DNA of 62,093 nt, taken from positions 1 through 62,093 of the forward strand of contig NZ_JACIDE010000019.1 of NCBI RefSeq assembly GCF_014196205.1, given 5' to 3'. The notes below the pieces were generated by a model. The model did no database searches. It was given only the letters and a program-made list of their open reading frames with translations, and was not told where the DNA came from. Of this stretch, positions 34,741 through 46,054 are shown piece by piece; within the stretch, counting starts at the first letter, position 1; every line of letters begins with the position of its first letter. The position numbers and the translations under genes were made by a program. The DNA is from Anoxybacteroides voinovskiense (GTDB lineage Bacteria > Bacillota > Bacilli > Bacillales > Anoxybacillaceae).

Positions 34741-36500
34741 TATAATACGCTCGCATGTCCTTGATAAATCGCGCCGAATCCTGCATCGACCGTGATTTCT
34801 TGTCCATCTTTTAAAATCGATGTCGCGTTTTGAACACCGACGACGACCGGAATACCAAGGCTTAAGCCGACAACGGCCGCATGGCTTGTTAGTCCGCCTT
34901 CTTCTGTAATGATTGCCGCTGCTTTTTCTAATGCTTTCACCATATCAGCATCCGTGCTATACGTGACGAGAATACCACCGTCCATCATTTTGTTAAGCGC
35001 TTCTTCCGCTGTTTTGGCAATCACGACTTTGCCAAACGCTGATTTTCTGCCAATTCCTTGCCCTTTTGCAATCATATCACCGATGACATGGACTTTCATT
35101 AAGTTTGTGGAGCCTGTTTCTCCGACTGGAACGCCTGCTGTAATAACTACTAAATCGCCATGTTTCACAATGCCAGATTTCACCGCTGCTTCGACGGCAA
35201 TATCTAGCATTTCGTCCGTTGAATTGACTTGTGGAGCAACTTGCGGATAAACGCCCCATACAAGCGCTAACTTTCGCGATACCGCATCGCTTGATGTAAC
35301 CGCGACAATTGGTGCTTTCGGACGATATTTGGAAATCATACGCGCCGTCTGCCCGCTAACGGTTGGCGTCACAATCGCGGCAACATCAAGGTTTAACGCC
35401 GTATGCGCTACCGACTGACCAATCGCATCGGTAATGGTCGTTCCACTTTGCTTTGTACGCTGTGCTAACAAATCGCGATACTGAAGCGCTTGCTCTGTGC
35501 GCAACGCAATGCGGTGCATCGTTTTTACTGCCTCAACTGGATAAAGCCCCGCTGCTGTTTCTCCGGAAAGCATAATCGCATCCGTGCCGTCGAAAATTGC
35601 GTTCGCCACATCGCTTGCTTCCGCTCTCGTCGGACGCGGATTGCGCTGCATCGAATCGAGCATTTGCGTCGCGGTAATGACCGGTTTGCCGAGCGCGTTA
35701 CATTTTTTAATCAGCTCTTTTTGCACGAGCGGAACTTCCTCGGCTGGAATTTCTACTCCTAAGTCTCCGCGCGCAACCATCAATCCGTCGGCCACTTCTA
35801 AAATTTCGTCAATATGGTCGACGCCTTCTTCGTTTTCGATTTTCGGAATAATTTTAATATCAAGCGCATCGTTTGCCTCTAGCAACTCGCGAATTTCTAA
35901 TACGTCGGCTGCACGGCGAACAAACGACGCAGCGATAAAATCGACGCCTTGGCGAATACCGAATAAAATATCTTGGCGGTCTTTTTCCGTAATGCCAGGT
36001 AAATTGACGCGCACACCTGGCACGTTAACACCTTTTTTATTTTTTAACACGCCGCTATTTAATACTTTCGTCACGATTTCCCGTGCTTGTTTGTCGACCG
36101 ATAACACTTCTAAGCCAATTAAACCGTCATCGAGAAGAATTTTATCGCCAGCTTTTACGTCGTCAACGAGTCCTTCATACGTAACCGAAAATTTTTCCTG
36201 TGTTCCAAGCACTTCGTTCACTGTCACGACGACTTGCGCCCCTTCTTTTAACTCGATGGCGCCGTTTTCCATGTTATGTGTTCGAATTTCTGGCCCTTTC
36301 GTATCTAACAAAATGGCAACGTTTTTTCCTGTCCGCTTCGCCGCTTCGCGAATGTTTTGAATGCGCTGGCCATGCTCTGCATAATCTCCATGGGAGAAAT
36401 TTAAGCGCGCTACGTTCATCCCCGCTTCAATTAATTCGACGAGCTTTTCGACGCTTTCGCTTGCAGGACCAATTGTACATACAATTTTCGTTTTCCGCAT
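34740..36500 (-). CDS. pyk: Pyruvate kinase (with C-terminal PEP-utiliser domain)
   Basis: The 586 residues form the long bacillary pyruvate kinase. The barrel has [56 protein letters not shown] and [10 protein letters not shown], followed by the allosteric C domain (about 350-470). An extra domain of about 110 residues resembles the PEP-utilising swivel, with [21 protein letters not shown]. It makes pyruvate and ATP. ATG 36500 ([14 protein letters not shown]) is preferred, 10 bases from AAGGAAG. It is 50 bases downstream of pfkA, so both glycolytic kinases are probably co-transcribed. Confidence 0.96.
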   Translation of the reverse strand: MRKTKIVCTIGPASESVEKLVELIEAGMNVARLNFSHGDYAEHGQRIQNIREAAKRTGKNVAILLDTKGPEIRTHNMENGAIELKEGAQVVVTVNEVLGTQEKFSVTYEGLVDDVKAGDKILLDDGLIGLEVLSVDKQAREIVTKVLNSGVLKNKKGVNVPGVRVNLPGITEKDRQDILFGIRQGVDFIAASFVRRAADVLEIRELLEANDALDIKIIPKIENEEGVDHIDEILEVADGLMVARGDLGVEIPAEEVPLVQKELIKKCNALGKPVITATQMLDSMQRNPRPTRAEASDVANAIFDGTDAIMLSGETAAGLYPVEAVKTMHRIALRTEQALQYRDLLAQRTKQSGTTITDAIGQSVAHTALNLDVAAIVTPTVSGQTARMISKYRPKAPIVAVTSSDAVSRKLALVWGVYPQVAPQVNSTDEMLDIAVEAAVKSGIVKHGDLVVITAGVPVGETGSTNLMKVHVIGDMIAKGQGIGRKSAFGKVVIAKTAEEALNKMMDGGILVTYSTDADMVKALEKAAAIITEEGGLTSHAAVVGLSLGIPVVVGVQNATSILKDGQEITVDAGFGAIYQGHASVL

Positions 36501-36550
36501 GTTTTCCATTCTTCCTTTCCGTTTGTCCTCTGGTAACGATACCACGTTTT

Positions 36551-37615
<1,065 letters not shown>

Positions 37616-37649
37616 TCACAAATGTTTATTTTTCTTTCCATTTTCGAGT

Positions 37650-37686
37650 AGGCAAAAAGCTGCCCCATTAAAAGAGACAGCTTATT
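37650..37686 (-). terminator. accDA terminator
   Basis: On the minus strand AAGCTGTCTC and GGGGCAGCTT pair over 10 positions (two G-U), then TTTTG, at the accA stop. Confidence 0.75.
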
Positions 37687-38659
37687 TTACGCCAAGATAA
37701 TCGCGAGAAAACGTAAATTTTCCAATCTGTTTAAATTTTTCGTATCGCTGTTCGACTAGCGCATGCCCATCTAATGTGAGTAGCTCTTTTAGCGACTGTT
37801 TCAACACCTGGTCAATCGCTTTTGCTTGTTCGTCCACATCACGGTGCGCCCCGCCGCGCACTTCTGGAATAATTTCATCAATGACGCCAAGCGCTTTTAA
37901 ATCGGGTGCCGTAATTTTCATCGTTTCCGCTGCCCGCCGCGCTAATGAAGCATCTTTCCATAAAATTGCGGCGGCTCCTTCTGGAGAGATGACGGAATAC
38001 GTTGAGTTTTCAAGCATGTGAATATGGTTGCCAACCCCAAGTGCCAATGCGCCACCGCTTCCTCCTTCCCCGATGACGATGCAAACAATTGGCACTTTTA
38101 GCCCTGCCATTTCAAACAAGTTGCGGGCAATCGCTTCGCTTTGGCCGCGCTCTTCTGCCGCTTTTCCTGGATATGCCCCTTTCGTATCGATAAAGCAAAT
38201 AATCGGACGCCCAAACTTTTCTGCTTGTTTCATTAATCGCAACGCTTTTCGATATCCTTCCGGATGCGGCATCCCGAAGTTGCGGCGAATATTTTCTTTC
38301 GTATCTTTTCCGCGCTGATGCCCGATAACAGTGACAGGCAGCCCGTCGTATTTGGCGATGCCGCCGACAATTGCTTCATCCTCTCCGAATAAGCGGTCGC
38401 CATGGCATTCCAAAAAGTTCGTAAATAGGCGTTGAATGTAATCAAGCGTTGTCGGTCGGTTCGGATGTCTTGCGATTTGCACGCGATCCCACGGCGTTAA
38501 GTTCGCGTACGTTTCGTTTTCTAGCTTTTCCAATCGTGCCTCTAATTTTTCAATTTCCGCAGATAAATCGACGTCCGCCGTTTTTGTAAATTCTTTTAGT
38601 TCACTAATTTTTTTTCGCAGTTCGATAAGCGGTTTTTCAAATTCTAATTCTCCCACCAT
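37682..38659 (-). CDS. accA: Acetyl-CoA carboxylase carboxyltransferase subunit alpha
   Basis: The 325-residue crotonase-fold subunit has an N-terminal coiled segment ([17 protein letters not shown]) and catalytic core motifs such as HRQGRDT-like [53 protein letters not shown] and [14 protein letters not shown]. With AccD it moves the carboxyl group from biotin to acetyl-CoA, making malonyl-CoA. Its start overlaps the accD end by 16 bases, so the two are made in step. Confidence 0.97.
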   Translation of the reverse strand: MVGELEFEKPLIELRKKISELKEFTKTADVDLSAEIEKLEARLEKLENETYANLTPWDRVQIARHPNRPTTLDYIQRLFTNFLECHGDRLFGEDEAIVGGIAKYDGLPVTVIGHQRGKDTKENIRRNFGMPHPEGYRKALRLMKQAEKFGRPIICFIDTKGAYPGKAAEERGQSEAIARNLFEMAGLKVPIVCIVIGEGGSGGALALGVGNHIHMLENSTYSVISPEGAAAILWKDASLARRAAETMKITAPDLKALGVIDEIIPEVRGGAHRDVDEQAKAIDQVLKQSLKELLTLDGHALVEQRYEKFKQIGKFTFSRDYLGVK

Positions 38660-39516
38660 CCGCCATCCCCCCTTGCTTGATGGATATCTAATACGTTCGT
38701 TAACGTTTCTTTCAGCTCGTGCCGATGAATAACTGCATCGAGTTGTCCATGTTTTAATAAGAACTCTGCGGTTTGAAAATCTTCTGGCAATTCTTCACGC
38801 ACCGTTTGTTCAATGACGCGGCGACCAGCAAAGCCAATGAGTGCCCCCGGCTCGGCAAAGTTATAGTCTCCAAGGGAAGCAAAGCTTGCCGATACCCCTC
38901 CAGTCGTCGGATGGGTCATCACCGAAATAATTAAGCCCCCCTCTTCACTGAACCGTTTGAGCGCTGCGCTCGTTTTCGCCATTTGCATTAAGCTTAGCAC
39001 TCCTTCTTGCATGCGCGCACCGCCAGAAGCAGTAAAAATAAGAAATGGGACTCCTAGTTCCTGCGCTTTTTCTACCGCTCGCGTAATTTTTTCGCCAACG
39101 ACCGAGCCCATACTTCCCATACGGAAGGCGGAATCCATCACTGCAATGACAAGCGGATACCCATTTAACGTTCCTTCACCGGTTACAACAGCTTCGTTTA
39201 AATTGGATTTCCGGCGATCCGCCTCAAGTTTTTCGAGATAGTCTGGAAATTGAAGCGGATTTTCCGAAATCATCTCCGCGTCGTACTCGCGGAAGCTTCC
39301 TTCATCTAAAAGGCTGGCGATTCGTTCGCGCGACGGCATCGGGTGATGGTAATGGCAGCTAATGCATACACGTAAATTTTTCACGAGTTCTTTTGTATAC
39401 ATAATTTTTTTGCATTTCGGGCATTTCGTCATAATCCCTTCTGGAACATCTTGTTTCATTTGTTCCGAAGGAATCGAAGCATATTTTTTCTTCTTGGTAA
39501 ACAGCTCTTTAAGCAA
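38644..39516 (-). CDS. accD: Acetyl-CoA carboxylase carboxyltransferase subunit beta
   Basis: The 290-residue subunit has an N-terminal zinc finger ([13 protein letters not shown] and CISCHYHHP, four Cys) and carboxyltransferase motifs [22 protein letters not shown] and [16 protein letters not shown]. It pairs with AccA. The start is TTG 39516, placed by AAAGGAGGGG 7 bases upstream and the orthologous [13 protein letters not shown]; the frame is open further up but unlike the family. A structured intergenic repeat sits between it and the regulator gene upstream. Confidence 0.96.
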   Translation of the reverse strand: MLKELFTKKKKYASIPSEQMKQDVPEGIMTKCPKCKKIMYTKELVKNLRVCISCHYHHPMPSRERIASLLDEGSFREYDAEMISENPLQFPDYLEKLEADRRKSNLNEAVVTGEGTLNGYPLVIAVMDSAFRMGSMGSVVGEKITRAVEKAQELGVPFLIFTASGGARMQEGVLSLMQMAKTSAALKRFSEEGGLIISVMTHPTTGGVSASFASLGDYNFAEPGALIGFAGRRVIEQTVREELPEDFQTAEFLLKHGQLDAVIHRHELKETLTNVLDIHQARGDGGWWEN

Positions 39517-39553
39517 GAGGCGTCCCCTCCTTTGCCAATGTAGAATGTATTCT

Positions 39554-39602
39554 AGTCGGCAAACGAATCGTTTGCCGGCTACAGCAGAAAAGCTAGGAAT
39601 AG
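39554..39602 (-). repeat. Short structured repeat, relative of 59311-59465
   Basis: AGTCGGCAAACG (39554-39565) pairs with CGTTTGCCGGCT (39569-39580), then CAGAAAAGCTA follows. The same arrangement occurs in reverse orientation at 59314-59359, where one A-T pair of the stem is G-C and the G-U pair is A-U. It lies between the FadR-type gene and accD. Confidence 0.65.
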
Positions 39603-39615
39603 TCATTTTTAATGG

Positions 39616-40227
39616 TTAATCAATACGCCTATACTCTGAAAATATGTTGCGAATGGTTGTCCAGTCGCGCGTTTGGAATGATTGTGCCATTTGCTCATAA
39701 AACATATGCGGGAGCGAAATCGCTCCATGCTGCGATTGGTAAAAGTCGTTTAATACGCGCCAAATTCGCTCGAGCAAATAGTTATTTCCCGCTTTTACTA
39801 CCCATTGAAAAAACGTTTCGTAGTCAAGCGGTTTGGTTAGCAATTGCTCTAGTTCTTGAACGTGTTCCTCCGTCCGTCGTTTGCAAGCTAACGACAAGCA
39901 CATTTCCTCAATCAGCCATTTCGTTTCAGCTAAATCTTCTTTTGCTCTTTTTTCTTGCAAAATAAACATTCCTAACAGCCCGATAAGCTGATGGTCACCG
40001 AACTCTTTTAAATACGTCCCTTCCCCTCTTCTCGTTTCAATAATTCCGAGAAACTCAAGGGAACGGAGCGCCTCTCGGACCGAAGAACGACCAGCGTTCA
40101 GCCGTTCAGCTAATTCCCGTTCAGAAGGAATTTTATCGCCTGCACTTAATCCATCTTCTTCAATGATACGATACAGCTGTTGCAAAATTTCTACGTATAC
40201 TTTCGACGTCATCGTATTCGATTTCAC
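39616..40227 (-). CDS. GntR-family (FadR-type) transcriptional regulator
   Basis: The 203-residue regulator has an N-terminal winged helix typical of GntR (GDKIPSERELAERLNAGRSSVREALRSLEFLGIIETRRGEGTYL, about 25-70) and an all-helical C-terminal domain of the FadR/FCD kind (about 80-200), shorter than the full FCD. It lies directly upstream of accD. A TGGTCTGACCA palindrome in the leader suggests autoregulation and perhaps control of accDA. The likely ligand is an organic acid or acyl-CoA, which is inferred. The start is GTG 40227; an ATG at 40212 is also possible. Confidence 0.82.
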   Translation of the reverse strand: MKSNTMTSKVYVEILQQLYRIIEEDGLSAGDKIPSERELAERLNAGRSSVREALRSLEFLGIIETRRGEGTYLKEFGDHQLIGLLGMFILQEKRAKEDLAETKWLIEEMCLSLACKRRTEEHVQELEQLLTKPLDYETFFQWVVKAGNNYLLERIWRVLNDFYQSQHGAISLPHMFYEQMAQSFQTRDWTTIRNIFSEYRRID

Positions 40228-40338
40228 CTGCTTTGTACCATAATATGCACAACGGCTTCTTCATAACCTTTCCATTATAAAAATAGCACATGATTGCTCA
40301 CTAACTTCATAGCCCTTCGTTGAACATCGGAACGAGTC

Positions 40339-40349
40339 TGGTCTGACCA
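40339..40349. promoter_or_regulatory. Candidate FadR/GntR operator
   Basis: TGGTCTGACCA is a perfect 11-bp palindrome of the TGGTNNNACCA kind bound by FadR-subfamily regulators. It is 112 bases ahead of the regulator gene, next to an A+T-rich stretch (TATTATATTGTATAAA on the minus strand) where its promoter should be. It also lies upstream of accDA. Confidence 0.6.
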
Positions 40350-40397
40350 CTTAACGTTTATACAATATAATAAAACAACGAAATAGTAAAGAAAAGA

Positions 40398-43300
40398 TTA
40401 TTTCACTACGACATACGGCCCTCCTATCAATGTTTTGAGTTCCATTACACATTTGCTCGAAGCGTTCACGTAATAATCCGGCGATAGTTTGACCGTTTTC
40501 CGTTCGTGCTCGTAATAAAGTACAACCGGAACGGTGCCGCGGTATCGCTGCAACAGCTGCTTCAATGACGCCAGCTTCGGAATATGATGAGGGCAAATTT
40601 TAATAAAAAGCGTTTCTTCGCTAAGTGCGGTAACATTTTTAATGATGATTTTCCCGTTTCCGCCGCGTGTTTCGACTTTCCCTTCAAGCAGCACGATTTC
40701 TCCTCGTTTTAGCAACGATTGATAGTGACGATATGCCGCTGGAAAGGCGACTGCCTCTATTTCTTCGCTCTCATCACTAATAGTGAAAAACGCCATTTCT
40801 TCCCCATTTTTCGTCCGTGTTTTTCGTTCGCTTACCACGTAAGCCCCGACGCGAACGTATTGGTCGCTTCGTTCTTTTAGCGCGTCAGCAATTGACGTCG
40901 CTCCCGCTGCCTGCAACCGCTCTATTTTAGCGGAAATAGGATGCGGAGACACATACACACCTAGCAGTTCTTTTTCGTGCGCAAGTTTTTCCTCGAGCGA
41001 CAACGGTGGCGCTTCCACATATTTCGGTTTAAACGAAAATTCGCTCGCAAATATGTCTTCGCCAATATACGGTCCCATTAAGTCTGCATGCTCAAGCGCT
41101 GCGTCTAACGTTGCAAGCAACACTGACCGCTCAACGCCAAATTCATCAAAACAACCAGCTAAAATTAACGATTCGATTGTTTTGCGGTTGACCGTTTTTT
41201 TAGACAATCGGACACAAAAGTCGAATAAATCGGAAAAAGGTCGTTTTTTTCGTTCGTCGACAATCGCTTTTACTGCTATCGCGCCGACATGTTTTATGCC
41301 AGCAAGGCTAAAGCGGATATGTCCGTCTTCGATGGCAAAAGAATAGTAGCTTCGATTAATAGAAGGCGGGAGCAAGGGGATACGTCTTTTGCGCATCTCC
41401 TGCATATACTCCGCTAGTTTTTTTTCATCGCCAATGGCGCTCGTTAATAACGCCGCGTAAAAATAAAACGGATAGTGCGCTTTCAAATACGCCAATTGAT
41501 AAGCAAGTAAACTATAAGCGACCGCATGGCTTCGATTAAATCCATAGTTGGCAAAGCGAACGATGGCATCGTATAGTTCATGAGCAATCGTTTCGCTATA
41601 TCCACGCTCGATGCAGCCGTTAACAAAATGCGTTCGTTTTTCGTCAAGAATTTCTTTTTTCTTCTTGCCAACCGCCCGCCGCAATAAATCAGCTTCCCCT
41701 AACGAAAACCCAGCCATTTTCGCTGCGATATGCATAATTTGCTCTTGATAAATAAGCACCCCATAAGTTGACTGTAAAATTGGTTTAAGGTCTTCGTGCA
41801 AGTACGTCACTGCTTCTTCGCCATGTTTGCGGCGAATGTATACTGGAATAAATTCCATTGGTCCTGGGCGGTAAAGCGCATTAACGGCGACGATGTCTTC
41901 GAATTGCGACGGTTTCAGCTGCCGAAGCACTTGCTTTATTCCTTCCGATTCGAGCTGAAAAATGCCGCTCGTATCCCCATTACTTAACAGTTCGTATGTT
42001 TTTTTGTCATCTAATGGGATATTCGTTAAATCGACCGATTGTTTTGTTTTTTGCTGAACCAATTTCTGAATGTTTCCAATCAACGTTAATGTGCGGAGCC
42101 CGAGAAAATCCATTTTTAATAAGCCAAGCTGCTCTAGTACGTCCATCGCGTATTGTGTCAAGTAAATGTCCCCGTGCCCTTGCTGCAACGGAACGATATC
42201 GGAAAGGGGCTGCTCGCTAATTACTACCCCTGCTGCATGGGTTGATGTATGGCGCGGAAGTCCCTCAAGTCGTAGCGCCGTCATAAAGAGCTGGTGCATT
42301 CGTTCCGAAGCGTGTACTTCTTTACGAAATGCAGGCACGTCGTCATATGCTTCTTGCAGCGTCACCCCTAATTTGTGCGGAAGATATTTCAACAGTTGTT
42401 CTACTTCTTTAGCCGTCACTCCCATCGCTCTTGCCACATCGCGCAGCGCAGCTCGCGCACCAAACGTGCCGAACGTAATAATTTGTGCGACATGCTGGGT
42501 TCCGTACTTTTTTGCAACATATTGAATCACTTCATCCCGCCGATCGTCTGGAAAATCAATGTCAATATCCGGCATCGAAACGCGAGCAGGATTTAAAAAC
42601 CGCTCGAACAGTAATCCATATGGAATCGGGTCAACGTTTGTGATGTAGAGGGTATACGCAACAAGCGAGCCAGCCGCCGAACCGCGTCCTGGTCCGGTCA
42701 TTATTCCTTGCTTTCGAGCAAAGTTCATAAAATCCCAAACAATTAAAAAATAGTCGCTGAAATTCATTTTTTTAATCATTTCTAGCTCATACTCGAGCCG
42801 CTCAACGTACACAGGAGATGGCGATGCGAGTCGCTCTTGCAATCCTTCGAAACAAAGCTTCCGCAAATAATCATGGGCATTTTCATTGTTAGGCACAGGA
42901 TATTTCGGCAGCTTCCTCTCTCCAACTCGAATATCGATATGACATTGGGCCGCAATTTTTTCCGTATTGGCAATCGCCTCTGGAATATCGGCAAATAAGG
43001 AAGCCATTTCCTCCGCTGATTTTAAATAGTATTCGCCGCTTTCTAGCCGCTTTCCTTCTTCATGGATTTTTGTCCCTCGCTGAATGGCAAGAAGACACTC
43101 ATGCACAAACGCGTCTTCTTTTTCGAGATAATGAACATTATTCGTTGCAACGAGCGGAATGTTTGCTTCCTTGCTTAAACGAATTAGCTCGCGCTGCCAC
43201 GTTTCTTCTTTTCCGTGTCGTTGAATGGCGATATAAAAATCGCTAGTAAATAGTCGTTTATATGTATCCGCTACTTCTCTTGCTTTCTCCCATCCGTTTT

Positions 43301-43703
43301 GGGCAAGCAACGTTTCAATCTGTCCATCGTTCCCCGGCGTTAGCGCAATAAGCCCTTCTCGGTAATGCCTTAACCATTTTTCAGGGATTCCGTCTTGCGC
43401 TTTCGTTTGGATGGCACTGCTTATTTTCAGTAAATGACGATAGCCGATGTCGTTTTTTGCTAACAGCACAAGTGGATACCCTTTTTCTTCTAATTTCACC
43501 AACGCAACCATCCCGATAATCGGCTTAATTCCATATTTTTGGCACTCCTTGTAAAACGGAATCGCGCCATATAATACGTTTTCATCGGTCAACGCTAACG
43601 CATGGAAGCGTAAGTCGCTTGCTTTTTTCACTAAATCATTGATTTTCGCTGTCCCGTTTAATAAACTATACCCGCTCCGTACATGAAGGTGAACAAACGC
43701 CAA
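40398..43703 (-). CDS. dnaE: DNA polymerase III alpha subunit (DnaE type)
   Basis: The 1101-residue C-family polymerase has an N-terminal PHP domain (FVHLHVRSGYSLLNG, LALTDENVLYG; about 1-200), palm and thumb with catalytic Asps in MPDIDIDFPDDRRDEVI, GPGRGSAAGSLVAY, a fingers region, a tandem helix-hairpin-helix (about 790-880) and an OB fold (about 950-1040). In low-GC Gram-positives DnaE extends RNA primers, mainly on the lagging strand, before PolC takes over. The start is TTG 43703 behind AAGGAGG (spacing 8). In B. subtilis the malic-enzyme gene ytsJ lies between accD and dnaE; here the GntR regulator does. Confidence 0.96.
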   Translation of the reverse strand: MAFVHLHVRSGYSLLNGTAKINDLVKKASDLRFHALALTDENVLYGAIPFYKECQKYGIKPIIGMVALVKLEEKGYPLVLLAKNDIGYRHLLKISSAIQTKAQDGIPEKWLRHYREGLIALTPGNDGQIETLLAQNGWEKAREVADTYKRLFTSDFYIAIQRHGKEETWQRELIRLSKEANIPLVATNNVHYLEKEDAFVHECLLAIQRGTKIHEEGKRLESGEYYLKSAEEMASLFADIPEAIANTEKIAAQCHIDIRVGERKLPKYPVPNNENAHDYLRKLCFEGLQERLASPSPVYVERLEYELEMIKKMNFSDYFLIVWDFMNFARKQGIMTGPGRGSAAGSLVAYTLYITNVDPIPYGLLFERFLNPARVSMPDIDIDFPDDRRDEVIQYVAKKYGTQHVAQIITFGTFGARAALRDVARAMGVTAKEVEQLLKYLPHKLGVTLQEAYDDVPAFRKEVHASERMHQLFMTALRLEGLPRHTSTHAAGVVISEQPLSDIVPLQQGHGDIYLTQYAMDVLEQLGLLKMDFLGLRTLTLIGNIQKLVQQKTKQSVDLTNIPLDDKKTYELLSNGDTSGIFQLESEGIKQVLRQLKPSQFEDIVAVNALYRPGPMEFIPVYIRRKHGEEAVTYLHEDLKPILQSTYGVLIYQEQIMHIAAKMAGFSLGEADLLRRAVGKKKKEILDEKRTHFVNGCIERGYSETIAHELYDAIVRFANYGFNRSHAVAYSLLAYQLAYLKAHYPFYFYAALLTSAIGDEKKLAEYMQEMRKRRIPLLPPSINRSYYSFAIEDGHIRFSLAGIKHVGAIAVKAIVDERKKRPFSDLFDFCVRLSKKTVNRKTIESLILAGCFDEFGVERSVLLATLDAALEHADLMGPYIGEDIFASEFSFKPKYVEAPPLSLEEKLAHEKELLGVYVSPHPISAKIERLQAAGATSIADALKERSDQYVRVGAYVVSERKTRTKNGEEMAFFTISDESEEIEAVAFPAAYRHYQSLLKRGEIVLLEGKVETRGGNGKIIIKNVTALSEETLFIKICPHHIPKLASLKQLLQRYRGTVPVVLYYEHERKTVKLSPDYYVNASSKCVMELKTLIGGPYVVVK

Positions 43704-43823
43704 TGGCTTTCCCTCCTTTTTCCTTATTATAGTCGACAAAACTTTCGTAACGCAAAACATACTTCGTTTCGTTTGTCCATATATATGAAAAGGAAAGTGG
43801 ATGAACGAAAGGAATGGGCAACG

Positions 43824-44165
43824 ATGGAGATGAAGCTGTCATTTTTCCCAGCATTAGTACAAAGTTATTTTCTTGCTCTCGGGGTATTATTAGGTGGGGC
43901 GATTATTGGTGGGATTGGTGCGTTTTTAATGGGGCAGCCGCCGCTTACGTCGATGTATCGGTTTGCGCTTGATTTAAAAATTTGGGCGGTCGTTTCGGCG
44001 ATTGGCGGAACGTTCGATACGTTTTATACCGTCGACCGCGGCTTGTTTTCTGGCGAAACACGCGATTTAGTGAAACAAATTTTTCTTATTCTTTCAGCGA
44101 TTGGCGGGGCACAAACAGGCGTGACGATTATTACATGGTTGACACAGGAGCACATTTCCTCATGA
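43824..44165 (+). CDS. ytrH: Sporulation membrane protein YtrH
   Basis: The 113 residues match the YtrH family with three hydrophobic segments (YFLALGVLLGGAIIGGIGAFLM, LDLKIWAVVSAIGGTFDTF, QIFLILSAIGGAQTGVTIITWL). It is a mother-cell membrane protein needed for efficient sporulation in B. subtilis under sigma E. ATG 43824 is preferred, giving the family length, although AAAGGA is about 10 bases off. The stop overlaps the ytrI start as ATGA. Confidence 0.88.
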   Translation: MEMKLSFFPALVQSYFLALGVLLGGAIIGGIGAFLMGQPPLTSMYRFALDLKIWAVVSAIGGTFDTFYTVDRGLFSGETRDLVKQIFLILSAIGGAQTGVTIITWLTQEHISS

Positions 44166-44668
44166 GAATTCCACCGTATTATCACGAACGAACGTGGCAA
44201 CGTTTTTTCGCCGGAGCTGCCGTCGGAGCCGTGATTAGCTGGGTTGTATTTCTTTATTTATTCGGTGCCCTGCAAGAGAAACAAACACGCCGAATTGCCG
44301 AACTAGAGGATAAAATTGTCGATTTGCAAAACGATATTCGCATTTGGCAAGAAGATTACGTAAAGTTAAACAAGGCGAATAAAAAGAAACTTACCGTCCA
44401 AGAAATTCGTGTCCATCTGGCGAATGCTGAACAATACAAGCTTGATTCGTATACAACATTTCATATCGAAGAAAGCGTAAAGGAAGATATTTCTCATTTA
44501 ATTGCTAAAGATATGGAAACTGTTTACCAAAGCAAAGAACTGTTAAAGAAGGCGATTGAAAATAAAACGTATACGATGAACGAGCAAACATATCGTTTAG
44601 AAGTAACCGAGCTTTTTTTATTTACGACGTTATCGATAGAAGTGAAATTAAAACCCGTCAATAACTAA
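44162..44668 (+). CDS. ytrI: Sporulation membrane protein YtrI
   Basis: The 168 residues have an N-terminal membrane helix (FFAGAAVGAVISWVVFLYLFGAL) followed by a coiled coil (KQTRRIAELEDKIVDLQNDIRIWQED, about 40-85) and an extracytoplasmic domain. It is paired with ytrH, overlapping by 4 bases. Both belong to the sigma E regulon in B. subtilis. The ATG 44162 is set by the overlap; the longer open frame upstream is not coding. Confidence 0.88.
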   Translation: MRIPPYYHERTWQRFFAGAAVGAVISWVVFLYLFGALQEKQTRRIAELEDKIVDLQNDIRIWQEDYVKLNKANKKKLTVQEIRVHLANAEQYKLDSYTTFHIEESVKEDISHLIAKDMETVYQSKELLKKAIENKTYTMNEQTYRLEVTELFLFTTLSIEVKLKPVNN

Positions 44669-44700
44669 AAAGGGGGCAACATGAGCCCCCTTTTAGCTTG
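44667..44700. terminator. Bidirectional terminator between ytrI and nrnA
   Basis: AAAAGGGGGC and GCCCCCTTTT form a 10-bp stem with T-runs on both strands between convergent genes. Confidence 0.85.
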
Positions 44701-45640
44701 TACGGCACGCCGCTTCTAAATCAGCAATCACTTGGTCAGCTTCGTCCCATGAATCAATCGTGGCACCAGCCGCAAACGGATGGCCGCCGCCGCGGTATTT
44801 TTTCGCCACTTCATTGATGATGACTCCTTTGGAACGTAGCCGCACGCGAATGTCTTTTTCTTCTTCAATGAAAAATACCCATGCGCGAATTCCTTCAATG
44901 TCCCCTAACAAACTAACAAGCTGCGATGCTTCCGAAGGTGTCACACCGTATTGTTCAAGCAGCGCTTTCGGTATTTTCACAAACGCCACTCCTGATCCGG
45001 AAAGTTCAAAGTTTTGCAGCACATAGCCGCTTAAATGGGCAACGTTCACCGGTGTGCGATACAACTCATTGTATAGCTCGGTCATCGAGAACCCATATTG
45101 GATGAGCTCGCTTGCATATTGGAACGTTTTTGCACTCGTTCTTGAGAAAAGGAAGCGGCCAGTATCGCCAACAATGCCAGCATAAATTAAACGAGCCGCT
45201 TCTTTTGTCATGACTAGTCCTTTTTCTTTCCCTGCTAAATAAAACTCATAAATCATTTCGCTTGTCGAGCTGGCATTTGTATCTACCCAAACGATGTCAC
45301 CATATGGGTCTTCGTTCGGATGATGGTCGATTTTAATAAGTTTTTGCCCTAGGCGATACCGTTCATCACAAATTCGCTCTCGATTTGCTGTATCACAAAC
45401 AATGACGAGCGCTTGTTCGTAAACGTCGTCGCTAATTGTGTCGAGCCGCCGTAAAAAATGCAATGATGGTTCTTCTTTCCCAACCGTATAAATTTTTTTG
45501 TCGGGAAACGAAGCTTTTAACATTTCTGCTAATCCGCCTTGTGAGCCGTACGCATCTGGGTCCGGGCGCACATGGCGGTGAATGATAATCGTATCAAATT
45601 GCTCGATCATCTGTAAAATAGCGAGTGCTTGTTCTTTCAT
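44693..45640 (-). CDS. nrnA: Oligoribonuclease / pAp phosphatase NrnA
   Basis: This 315-residue DHH/DHHA1 phosphoesterase has metal-binding motifs RHVRPDPDAYGS, VIVCDTANRER, LIKIDHHPNED (DHH) and GIVGDTGRFLFSR, and a C-terminal DHHA1 substrate site with RGGGHPFAAGA. NrnA degrades 2-5 nt RNA fragments and dephosphorylates pAp. ATG 45640 follows GAGGAG (spacing 9); the upstream ATG has no site. It is divergent from ytpI. Confidence 0.95.
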   Translation of the reverse strand: MKEQALAILQMIEQFDTIIIHRHVRPDPDAYGSQGGLAEMLKASFPDKKIYTVGKEEPSLHFLRRLDTISDDVYEQALVIVCDTANRERICDERYRLGQKLIKIDHHPNEDPYGDIVWVDTNASSTSEMIYEFYLAGKEKGLVMTKEAARLIYAGIVGDTGRFLFSRTSAKTFQYASELIQYGFSMTELYNELYRTPVNVAHLSGYVLQNFELSGSGVAFVKIPKALLEQYGVTPSEASQLVSLLGDIEGIRAWVFFIEEEKDIRVRLRSKGVIINEVAKKYRGGGHPFAAGATIDSWDEADQVIADLEAACRTS

Positions 45641-45728
45641 TCTTAACTTCTCCTCTTTCCTGCGATAGTTTTCTTTCATTATAAGGGAAAACTATGTACA
45701 ATGGTAGAGAGAAAGGGTGGTGGAATAA

Positions 45729-46040
45729 GTGCCGGTATTGGTCATTCTCATTATTTTTTCGTTATCGTTTTATGCTTATTATAAGATGAAGTATTTTCGG
45801 AGCCACCGTCCAGCGGAACGCCGCTGGATTTCAGCGAAAGCGAGCATGGCGCTTGGCTCATTCGTCTTTTTCTTTGGCGCTAACCAATTTTTCCTTTATT
45901 CCTCTACGGTGACATACGTTGTCGGCACGATTTTTTTACTGATTGGCGGCGGAAGCATATGGGCTGGCTATCGCGCATATAAACATTATTTGCCGCTTGT
46001 TATCGAGGAAGCAGCGCAACTAACAAAAAACGGTGGATAA
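45729..46040 (+). CDS. ytpI: YtpI-like small membrane protein
   Basis: The 103 residues have three hydrophobic segments (PVLVILIIFSLSFYAYYKM, ALGSFVFFFGANQFFLY, TYVVGTIFLLIGGGSIWAGYRAY). This matches the YtpI family of Bacillaceae, whose function is unknown. The start is GTG 45729 behind GGGTGG. It ends at a strong bidirectional terminator shared with ytoI. Confidence 0.85.
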   Translation: MPVLVILIIFSLSFYAYYKMKYFRSHRPAERRWISAKASMALGSFVFFFGANQFFLYSSTVTYVVGTIFLLIGGGSIWAGYRAYKHYLPLVIEEAAQLTKNGG

Positions 46041-46053
46041 TCCACCGTTTTTT
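46023..46053. terminator. Bidirectional terminator between ytpI and ytoI
   Basis: AAAAAACGGTGGA and TCCACCGTTTTTT form a near-perfect stem; A/T-runs on both sides serve both genes. It overlaps the end of ytpI. Confidence 0.85.
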
Positions 46054-46054
46054 G

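Noticed and set aside
35584-36360. Long plus-strand open frame of 258 codons inside pyk
   Set aside because: It is antisense to a clear pyruvate kinase gene, has low-complexity Ser/Thr-rich content typical of antisense frames, and has no ribosome site.
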